From contig AP025763.1 of the NCBI GenBank assembly GCA_027943745.1, positions 2,976,001 through 3,040,000 of the forward strand: DNA of 64,000 nt, read 5' to 3'. Positions 57,661-64,000 of this stretch are shown piece after piece (the first letter of the stretch is position 1; every line of letters begins with the position of its first letter). The notes beneath the pieces are model-generated. The model was given only the letters and a program-made list of their open reading frames with translations, had not been told where the DNA came from and did no database searches. The position numbers and the translations under genes are program-made. The stretch comes from Neptuniibacter victor (GTDB taxonomy: Bacteria; Pseudomonadota; Gammaproteobacteria; Pseudomonadales; Balneatricaceae).

Positions 57661-58413
57661 TCAATGCCCACAGTTTTCATGGACGAATAACTCTTTGTAG
57701 AAAAAGCCCTGAACATAATCAATACCAATATTGACGGCATATGCCAAATCCTCTGCCGATTCCACGCCTTCGAGAACAGTTTTCTTGCCACTGACTTGCG
57801 CATAGCTAATCAAACTTTTTAGCAACTGCCCCATATTTTGACTGCTACAACCACTCAACCAATGACGATCAAATTTAATATAGTCCACATCACTCAAAAT
57901 ATTGAGTGATACCATCGTATCTGGAGCACCCACATCGTCTAAAGCAATTCCAAAACCCTTTTGGTGCATCAATGTTGCTACATCGTTACTGATACAAGCA
58001 TCATTAACATCCGTATTCTCAATCAACTCAACCACTACACTTTGATGCTTAGCAAGCATCTCCACAATTGCATTCTCTTTATCCGCATTCCCGAACACAG
58101 CAAAAGCATGCGGATCTAAATTTAAAAACAGGGGATATGAATCAGGGCGAAAGCGAATCTGTAAGCGCTTAAGTTGTAACTCAACTTGAGCTAACATTAG
58201 CGGGCTTTCATGTAAGACTTGAAAAATATCTAAAGGTGGTATTTTATTTCCTTTATCATCAAAGAAGCGGGCTAACGCTTCGTACCCCATCACCGCGCCA
58301 CTTAACGTATCAACAATGGGCTGATACTCAACGCCGAAACGCTGCTGCTCAACTAAATCGAGCAGCGCCACATTATTATTTGGGTAAGGTTGTAAATTTA
58401 CATCTAGCTGCAT
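57661..58413 (-). CDS. EAL domain c-di-GMP phosphodiesterase
   Basis: Stand-alone EAL domain of 250 residues that should hydrolyse cyclic di-GMP. Catalytic parts are kept: YEALARF (the EAL triad near 45-47), LNLDP, ELIENTD, LDDVG, IKFD, VLEGVE and VQGFFY, so the enzyme is probably active. The Phe of the usual DDFG is Val here. I prefer ATG 58413, preceded by AGGAAAGAG, over TTG 58416. No sensor domain is present. A Fur-like box lies directly upstream, suggesting iron control. Confidence 0.9.
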   Translation of the reverse strand: MQLDVNLQPYPNNNVALLDLVEQQRFGVEYQPIVDTLSGAVMGYEALARFFDDKGNKIPPLDIFQVLHESPLMLAQVELQLKRLQIRFRPDSYPLFLNLDPHAFAVFGNADKENAIVEMLAKHQSVVVELIENTDVNDACISNDVATLMHQKGFGIALDDVGAPDTMVSLNILSDVDYIKFDRHWLSGCSSQNMGQLLKSLISYAQVSGKKTVLEGVESAEDLAYAVNIGIDYVQGFFYKELFVHENCGH

Positions 58414-58432
58414 CAATTCTCTTTCCTAAAAC

Positions 58433-58451
58433 CGTAATGATAATCAATATT
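58433..58451. promoter_or_regulatory. Fur-like box before the EAL gene
   Basis: CGTAATGATAATCAATATT matches the 19-base Fur consensus GATAATGATAATCATTATC at 15 positions. It lies 20 bp before the EAL start, where a bound repressor would block transcription or initiation. Confidence 0.55.
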
Positions 58452-58671
58452 ATTACAGTTCAGGCAGAAATCACAGGCGCTAAATTGAGTATTTAATCAA
58501 AATAAGGAAAATACACCCGCCATTAAAATAACTGAAATCGTGTCGCTCAACCCTTCACATAGCTCATAACAAGTCAAAAACCTAACAAAGCAATTCAGCA
58601 AAACATTTTATTTTCTTTGGCTTAAAGCTACATTATGGAAACCAGACCTAATCATTTGCCGAGGAAGCCCT

Positions 58672-59475
58672 ATGCGACTTCTGATATTTATACTAATAAC
58701 TGCAGCAATCTGTATCAGTGGTTATTTCTTTCTTAACACTGAAAATAGCGCGACTACGGCCGTATCAGCCAACCACAAAACCACCAGCGACAATCCTAAT
58801 GCACAACAGCACATAAGCGCGCTTACGCATAAAGCGGATCAACCAATATCAATAGAGACAGCTGATAATTTTGTAACCGCAGAGCAGCTTCTACACATAC
58901 CAAATCCCACAAGCGATAACACGGCTGACATCACACTTGAAACAGCACCGGATAATTCAGCCAATACGGAAACAGACACCTTTGCTGTCACAAGCCATCT
59001 AAACATTATTAAAAACCCTCAACAGGCAAAAAATGATCATCGTCCATCACTGACCACGATCCCTACTGCACTAAAAAACCAAATAAAATTACAAGAACTA
59101 TTAGACAACCCAGATCAATCTTCACAGAAAGTCTACTTTATTCATGCCGTTAATGAAGGCGATGATGAAGGCCTGTGGGGAATAATCCAGCATGGTTTGA
59201 TGAAAACATTTACCACAGGGTTAACCCTTCCCGGGCTTGATAAGACAGTTTCAGTTGACATACCGAAAGAAGCAGACGAAAAACTTGACGACAAACGCAG
59301 CTCTTTTCTAGGTCAAATTTTAAAAAACAAAGTAGATAAGACCTATATTTATAATTATCAAAAAGGGATTTTGGGTGATAACCCAAACCTAATAAAACCT
59401 GGCCAACAATTGATTATAGTGACATTTACAGAGCAAGAATTGATTGGAATCTATGAGCACTTTACCTCGTTATAA
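58672..59475 (+). CDS. Hypothetical protein with LysM-like C-terminus
   Basis: Protein of 267 residues, function not recognised. An N-terminal signal or anchor helix (about 4-20) is followed by a long Thr/Ser/Asn-rich, probably disordered region (22-130). The C-terminal third resembles a diverged LysM fold with an insert: VYFIHAVNEGDDEGLWGIIQHG, then, after about 45 residues, YNYQKGILGDNPNLIKPGQQLII, which follows the order GD..LW.I then NPNLI.PGQ.L.I of LysM. So a periplasmic peptidoglycan-binding role is possible. GAGGAAG precedes the ATG. A GST gene follows after 10 bp. Confidence 0.75.
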   Translation: MRLLIFILITAAICISGYFFLNTENSATTAVSANHKTTSDNPNAQQHISALTHKADQPISIETADNFVTAEQLLHIPNPTSDNTADITLETAPDNSANTETDTFAVTSHLNIIKNPQQAKNDHRPSLTTIPTALKNQIKLQELLDNPDQSSQKVYFIHAVNEGDDEGLWGIIQHGLMKTFTTGLTLPGLDKTVSVDIPKEADEKLDDKRSSFLGQILKNKVDKTYIYNYQKGILGDNPNLIKPGQQLIIVTFTEQELIGIYEHFTSL

Positions 59476-59485
59476 GGGAACCTAA

Positions 59486-60103
59486 ATGATAGATCTATAT
59501 ACTTGGGGAACACCAAACGGCCGAAAAATATCGATTATGCTAGAGGCTTTAAGGCTGCCCTATCGAGTTCACCCTATTAACATTTTAGAGGATGAACAAT
59601 TTGCTCCGACATTTCTTAATATAAGTCCGAATAATAAGATCCCTGCCATTGTTGACAATGAAGGACCCAATGATGAAACCATTAACTTGTTTGAAAGCGG
59701 GGCTATTCTGCTCTACCTAGCAGAAAAAAGTGGCGAATTTATCCCCACCGACCCAATTGCCAAGCTTGATTGCCTTCAGTGGTTGATGTGGCAAATGGGT
59801 GGCTTCGGACCAATGTTAGGCCAAGCGCACCATTTCAATCGATTTGCTAAAGAAAAGGTTCCCTACGCTCAACAACGCTATAACGATGAATCGCAACGAT
59901 TATGGGGAGTGCTTAATACCCAACTAGCTGATAAATCATTCATCATTGGAGATGAACTATCTATAGCCGACTTTGCAATCTACCCCTGGGCAATGCGCTA
60001 CGAATGGCAACATATTGATCCCGATAAATTTCCATACGTACAGGCATGGATCACACGAATGGGACATATTGAATTTGTACAACGTGGTATGCAAGTCCCT
60101 TAA
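59486..60103 (+). CDS. Glutathione S-transferase, YfcG/YghU type
   Basis: Nu-class GST of 205 residues. The active segment YTWGTPNGRK (about 5-14) has the Thr-Pro-Asn of YfcG-type disulfide-bond reductases rather than a catalytic Tyr or Ser. Thioredoxin-like domain 1-85 (NKIPAIVD, ESGAILLYLAE), helical domain 90-205 (WLMWQMGGFGPMLGQ, SIADFAIYPW). Such enzymes hold two glutathiones and reduce disulfides or peroxides. It lies 10 bp after the LysM-like gene and is followed by a terminator. Confidence 0.93.
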   Translation: MIDLYTWGTPNGRKISIMLEALRLPYRVHPINILEDEQFAPTFLNISPNNKIPAIVDNEGPNDETINLFESGAILLYLAEKSGEFIPTDPIAKLDCLQWLMWQMGGFGPMLGQAHHFNRFAKEKVPYAQQRYNDESQRLWGVLNTQLADKSFIIGDELSIADFAIYPWAMRYEWQHIDPDKFPYVQAWITRMGHIEFVQRGMQVP

Positions 60104-60171
60104 TGACCACTTAAAGAATATCTACGCCAATCAATCTAGCTATTTTTCAGTTTTAAAATAGTCGCGGCAGA

Positions 60172-60220
60172 ACCGTGGAAGACAGTTATTAAAAACAAAC
60201 CGTCTTCCACAGTTTTTTTT
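60172..60220 (+). terminator. Rho-independent terminator after the GST gene
   Basis: GTGGAAGAC pairs with GTCTTCCAC, and AGTT with AACC partly extends the stem; eight Ts follow at 60213-60220. It stands about 70 bp after the GST stop. Confidence 0.88.
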
Positions 60221-60280
60221 CAAACAATGCCCTACCTTCTAAATGTCGAAAAAGGCCTCTACGCTTATCAAAAATCGTCT

Positions 60281-61147
60281 TTATCCAACCAGCCTATTAT
60301 GACGATAGTCATCAATGGCCTGCTCAACCTCCTCCATTGTATTCATCACAAACGGACCATACTGCGCCACAGGCTCACCCAACGGTTTCCCCGCTAATAA
60401 AAGCATTCTGGCGCTTTTTTCCTGCGTATACAGGGCAACGCCAGAACCATCGGAAAGCACATAAGCATTGTGACTCGATAAAAGCCCATGACCGATGGTA
60501 GCCTCACCTTCAAACAGATATACAAAAGCATTATGGCTTATAGGCAATGGAATCACGGTTTCAGAATACGGCGCTAGCTGGATATCCAGATACAAAGGCT
60601 GAGTACTCTCAACGCTAATGGGACCCTCCATCTGCATACCTTCTACTGTTATTGAACCGGCTATCAACTTAATAATCACGCCATTCTCAAGATCAAATTC
60701 AGGAATACTTTCAGGCTCAATATTTTGATATGCAGCGGGTTTCATCTTCTCTGCCGCTGGTAAATTGATCCATAGTTGAAACCCGCGCATCAATCCTTCG
60801 ACCGGTAGTGGACGTTCTTCATGAATCACCCCTTTTCCAGCAGTCATCCATTGAACACCTCCAGAAAAAAGCTCCCCTTCGTTACCCATATGATCACGAT
60901 GAATCATATGACCATCTAACATATACGTCACAGTCTCAAAACCTCGGTGGGGATGAGCTGGGAAACCGGCAATATAGTCATCAGGATTATCTGTTGAGAA
61001 TGCATCCAGCATCAAGAAGGGATCTAATCTTGTACCCGGATTTCTTCCCACGCTTCTCTTTAACTTAACTCCAGCACCATCTTGGCTATCTACAGCAGGA
61101 ATAGTGCGGGCGACTGTTCTATACGAACCTAACTCAGCGTTATTCAT
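60281..61147 (-). CDS. Pirin family protein
   Basis: Pirin-like bicupin of 288 residues; bacterial members include quercetin dioxygenases and redox regulators. The N-terminal cupin has metal ligands His65 and His67 (HPHRGFET), His109 and Glu111 (GKGVIHEE), as in known pirins. The start overlaps the stop of the yqjG-type gene by 4 bases, so it is the last gene of an azoR-yqjG-pirin operon. The grouping with quinone enzymes suggests oxidation or ring cleavage of quinols or flavonoids (inference). Confidence 0.93.
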   Translation of the reverse strand: MNNAELGSYRTVARTIPAVDSQDGAGVKLKRSVGRNPGTRLDPFLMLDAFSTDNPDDYIAGFPAHPHRGFETVTYMLDGHMIHRDHMGNEGELFSGGVQWMTAGKGVIHEERPLPVEGLMRGFQLWINLPAAEKMKPAAYQNIEPESIPEFDLENGVIIKLIAGSITVEGMQMEGPISVESTQPLYLDIQLAPYSETVIPLPISHNAFVYLFEGEATIGHGLLSSHNAYVLSDGSGVALYTQEKSARMLLLAGKPLGEPVAQYGPFVMNTMEEVEQAIDDYRHNRLVG

Positions 61148-62106
61148 AGCTCCTCCCTGCCGTGGGGGCTATCTAGATCAAATTCAGGACCTATTGATAT
61201 CACTCCCGTAGGATTAATAGTGGTATGGCTACGGTAATAGTGATGCCTAATATGTGCCATGTTAACGGTTCCAGGTACTCCCTCCATCTGATAAGTATCT
61301 CTTAAATACCCGGATAAAGATGGATAATCAGCTATACGCTTTAGATCACATTTGAAATGCGTTACATACACCGGGTCAAACCGGATCAACGTCGTAAACA
61401 AACGAATGTCAGCCTCAGTAAACCGATCCCCCAACAAATAACGTTGCTGAGATAAGCGGTTTTCCAGCGTTTCTAACGCGCTGAACACGCCTTTTACTGC
61501 CTGCTCATATGCCTCTTGTGACGTCGCAAAACCCGCTCGGTAAACGCCATTATTAACTGAGTCATAAACAAACTCATTGACACTATCAATCTCTGTTTGC
61601 AGCTCAGCTGGGTAAAAATCACCCGCGGTTGCGTCTAAATGATCAAAAACCGAATTGAACATGCGGATGATATCGGAAGATTCATTATTGACGATAACCT
61701 TCAGTTTTTTATCCCATAAAACAGGCACAGTAACCCTACTAGAACATAAAGGTTCACTCTGAGTATAAATTTGATGCAGATACTCTTTGGCGTACAAATG
61801 ATCACCGGTTGCGCCAGGGAAATCATCGCCAAAAGTCCAACCCTTTTCATGCATCAGGGGATTAACAACGCTAACACTGACGAGGTTTTGCAAACCTTTC
61901 AATTCACGCATGATTAGCGTTCGATGCGCCCAAGGGCAAGCTAACGAGACATACAGATGATATCTATCTTTTTCTGCACGATATCCCGTCTCTCCATCTC
62001 CACTAATCCAATTTCTAAATTTGGACGCTGATCGAATAAACTGACCTTTATTATTTTCAGTATCGTACCACTGATCACTCCACTGCCCTTCAATAAGTAA
62101 ACCCAT
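61144..62106 (-). CDS. yqjG: Glutathionyl-hydroquinone reductase
   Basis: Xi-class GST of 320 residues that reduces glutathionyl-hydroquinones to hydroquinones. The catalytic Cys57 is in SLACPWAHR; the Tyr residues of the class are seen in GYRAEKDRYHLY and the C-terminal HYYRSHTTINPTGVISIGP (as HYYRSHTTINP and TGVISIGP). It sits between azoR (17 bp) and the pirin gene (overlap of 4 bases). Operon setting and motifs agree on quinone detoxification. Confidence 0.95.
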   Translation of the reverse strand: MGLLIEGQWSDQWYDTENNKGQFIRSASKFRNWISGDGETGYRAEKDRYHLYVSLACPWAHRTLIMRELKGLQNLVSVSVVNPLMHEKGWTFGDDFPGATGDHLYAKEYLHQIYTQSEPLCSSRVTVPVLWDKKLKVIVNNESSDIIRMFNSVFDHLDATAGDFYPAELQTEIDSVNEFVYDSVNNGVYRAGFATSQEAYEQAVKGVFSALETLENRLSQQRYLLGDRFTEADIRLFTTLIRFDPVYVTHFKCDLKRIADYPSLSGYLRDTYQMEGVPGTVNMAHIRHHYYRSHTTINPTGVISIGPEFDLDSPHGREEL

Positions 62107-62123
62107 AACAATGCCCTTTACGG

Positions 62124-62720
62124 TTAATTGATTGCTGTAATTTGATCAGCTGCTTTAGCAAAAGACTGCTCAGCGGTATCGCCCATACTTAAGCCCTCCG
62201 CATAGATCACTTCAACCTGTTCTAAACCTATAAAATTCAAAAACTGCTTCACAAATGGGATTTGGAAATCGATACCACTCTCTTTATATAAACCGCCACG
62301 GGTAGCAAATAGATAAACAGGTTTATCATCGATTAACCCAACTGGGCCATTCTCTGTATAACGAAACGTCACACCTGCTCTCGCTAGCAAATCAAAATAT
62401 GCTTTCATCTGGGATGGCACCGCAAAATTGTACATTGGGACCCCCATAATAATTTGATCCGCATTCACCAATTCTGCAATGAGTTCATCAGATTGATCGA
62501 CAATCATCTGCTGCTCTACTGTGCGCTCTTCCGCCGCTGCCATCAGTGCCATAACACGTGCACCATCTAAATGCGGCACAGGCTCGTTAACCAGGTCTCG
62601 CTCAACAACCTCGCCATCTGGATTCGCAACTTTCCACTGTGCTATAAACGCGGCCGCTAACTGAGCCGATTTTCCCTCTTCACCAAAGATGCTGGATTTA
62701 ACATGTAAAAGCGTAGTCAT
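62124..62720 (-). CDS. azoR: FMN-dependent NADH-azoreductase/quinone reductase
   Basis: AzoR, 198 residues, a flavodoxin-like FMN protein that reduces quinones (and azo dyes) by two electrons. Seen: LHVKSSIFGEEGKSAQLA at the start (FMN phosphate site), VPMYNFAVPSQMKAYFD near 94-110, and LFATRGGLY near 141-149. It heads the azoR-yqjG-pirin operon and is divergent from a LysR regulator, the usual arrangement for control by quinone or electrophile stress. Confidence 0.95.
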   Translation of the reverse strand: MTTLLHVKSSIFGEEGKSAQLAAAFIAQWKVANPDGEVVERDLVNEPVPHLDGARVMALMAAAEERTVEQQMIVDQSDELIAELVNADQIIMGVPMYNFAVPSQMKAYFDLLARAGVTFRYTENGPVGLIDDKPVYLFATRGGLYKESGIDFQIPFVKQFLNFIGLEQVEVIYAEGLSMGDTAEQSFAKAADQITAIN

Positions 62721-62844
62721 AATATTTACCTATAAATTCTGTCATTAAGAGGATGAACTGCATCCGATGAGATTATTATTACACCCACTAATCTGATAAT
62801 TAATAGCAAAATACTACGCTAACAAATCTAAAAAACTGATATAT

Positions 62845-62861
62845 AATATCGTTATAATATT
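62845..62861. promoter_or_regulatory. Candidate LysR-type operator
   Basis: AATAT-N7-ATATT is a perfect inverted repeat containing the T-N11-A spacing of LysR operators. It lies 30 bp before the LysR gene and about 125 bp before azoR. As the area is AT-rich, chance cannot be excluded. Confidence 0.4.
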
Positions 62862-62890
62862 CAATAGGTATCACTCTTAAGAGAGGCTCA

Positions 62891-63790
62891 ATGACAAACG
62901 TTACATTAGAGCAATGGCAAACCTTAACAGCTATCGTAGATAACGATGGCTACGCAGGTGCTGCCGAAGCAATGAATAAGAGCCAATCTTCAATGAGTTA
63001 CGCCATCCAAAAACTAGAAAGCAGCCTAAACATTAGAGTGTTTACAATCGAAGGAAGGCGGGCCGTGCTTACGCCAATAGGTCGCATAATGTATCAGCGT
63101 GCAGAAAACCTATTGCAAACAGCCAGGCAGATGGAAAAACAAGCTGCGCAATATGCAGAGGGCTGGGAGCCCGTAATAAAAGTAGCGATGGATACGCTGT
63201 TTCCAGAATGGTTGATGCTCGAAGTTATCGAACACTTTACCACTGAACATCCACTAACTAGGATAGAACTTCTTGAAACCGTTCTAAGTGGTACTGATGA
63301 AGCCTTACTGCGTAAAGAAGCAGATCTCGTTATTGGGGGACGAATCCCACCAGGTTTTTTGGGCAACCCGCTACTGACAATAACCTTTCAAGCTGTCGCA
63401 GCGCCATCACATCCGTTACACCACCTTGGCCGAGACATTAACTATGAGGATCTGCAGTTACATCGCCAACTTGTTGTCAAAGATTCTGGCAGCAGAAATA
63501 TGGACGCAGGCTGGTTAGGTGCCCAACAACGATTAACCTTAAGCCATATCCACACATCTATCTCAGCTGCAACTAAAGGGCTAGGGTATGCTTGGTATCC
63601 TAAATTAAAAATACATAACGAATTGACGCTAGGTACGCTTAAAGCTCTTCCATTAGAGATGGGCAGCGAACGGCATGTACAACTTAACTTGATATACGCC
63701 GATGGCGATTATGTAGGTCCAGCGGCCAGACGCTTTGGCGAACTGCTCACTGATGCGATCGCTAAAGCAGAATGTTTACAAGTACCATAA
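62891..63790 (+). CDS. LysR family transcriptional regulator
   Basis: LysR-type regulator of 299 residues. The winged helix-turn-helix covers about 4-63 (AGAAEAMNKSQSSMSYAIQKLE, then RRAVLTPIG wing) and a periplasmic-binding-like effector domain about 90-295. It is divergent from azoR-yqjG-pirin by 170 bp, so that operon is the expected target. GAGAGG lies before the ATG. The inducer is not known; a quinone or other electrophile would fit. Confidence 0.92.
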   Translation: MTNVTLEQWQTLTAIVDNDGYAGAAEAMNKSQSSMSYAIQKLESSLNIRVFTIEGRRAVLTPIGRIMYQRAENLLQTARQMEKQAAQYAEGWEPVIKVAMDTLFPEWLMLEVIEHFTTEHPLTRIELLETVLSGTDEALLRKEADLVIGGRIPPGFLGNPLLTITFQAVAAPSHPLHHLGRDINYEDLQLHRQLVVKDSGSRNMDAGWLGAQQRLTLSHIHTSISAATKGLGYAWYPKLKIHNELTLGTLKALPLEMGSERHVQLNLIYADGDYVGPAARRFGELLTDAIAKAECLQVP

Positions 63791-64000
63791 CCACCGCTCT
63801 AAACAAAGCTGACAGTAGAAAGACTATAAATACTAGTAGTAAACCAAGCTTTCAAACAAAAAAGCCTGTTCACTATATATGCAAAAATTGGAATTTAAGC
63901 CTTATTACGATAGAATTCGCTGCCAAAATTTTGCCCTGCTATTTACTATTCTTCTCAATATACAAAGTGGCAAACAGCGCTAGCGTCTTTCTATCAATAA
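63791..64000. other. Right-end intergenic stretch
   Basis: No gene, strong terminator or recognised operator is visible in the last 210 bases. The sequence is AT-rich, and a gene beginning beyond the edge cannot be judged. Confidence 0.4.

Overview
The window is chromosomal DNA of a marine gammaproteobacterium of the Oceanospirillales type (Neptunomonas, Amphritea or Neptuniibacter are plausible; inferred from gene content and order, not from a search). Base composition is moderately AT-rich, almost every gene is intact, and I see no prophage, insertion sequence, integron or CRISPR array. From about 18.2 to 50.2 kb the order (zapG, nif3, degS/algW, hisD-hisG-murA-ibaG, mlaBCDEF, yrbG-kdsD-kdsC-lptCAB-rpoN-hpf-ptsN-rapZ-ptsO, darP, nitrilase, yhdP-rng-maf-mreDCB, gatCAB) follows, as I remember it, the conserved order of Pseudomonas and its relatives.

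Left part (0-18 kb): an SDR oxidoreductase, a Tat-exported PhoX phosphatase behind a Pho box, a DUF2057 protein and an acidic porin, an AmpG-type permease, yajQ, panE, polyphosphate kinase 2 behind a perfect FNR/Anr box, a cobalamin-salvage group (ATR adenosyltransferase, cobU-cobT-cobC) with an HDOD-GAF protein and a small exported twin-CX3C protein, nnrS behind an NsrR-like box, and acuI divergent from a FadR/GntR regulator with a candidate operator between them.

Middle part (18-50 kb): the cell-envelope core. Peptidoglycan precursor synthesis (murA), phospholipid retrograde transport (Mla), Kdo synthesis and LPS transport (kdsD, kdsC, lptC, lptA, lptB), sigma-54 with the nitrogen PTS branch, Mg2+ transport, ribosome hibernation and assembly, RNase G, the rod-shape system mreBCD, and the GatCAB amidotransferase. 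mreC has no usual start codon that would keep its membrane anchor. tldD and pmbA, which normally lie between the nitrilase and darP, are absent here.

Right part (50-64 kb): accessory and stress genes. TorF-family porin, msrA, a GNAT acetyltransferase, a MobA-like protein without the nucleotide-binding loop, an isoprenylcysteine methyltransferase-like membrane protein, a PomAB-type flagellar stator operon ending in a PilZ gene, an EAL phosphodiesterase behind a Fur-like box, a LysM-like protein, a YfcG-type GST, and a quinone-detoxification operon (azoR, yqjG-type hydroquinone reductase, pirin) divergent from a LysR regulator. An initiator tRNA gene at 53911-53987 (minus) is followed by 4.6 tandem copies of a 137-bp unit, each holding a fragment of the tRNA 3' half and a terminator-like hairpin. 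This resembles the rtT repeats behind E. coli tyrT and is the most unusual structure in the window. Clear single-regulator signals (Pho, FNR/Anr, NsrR, Fur, FadR-type) sit in front of genes they would sensibly control.
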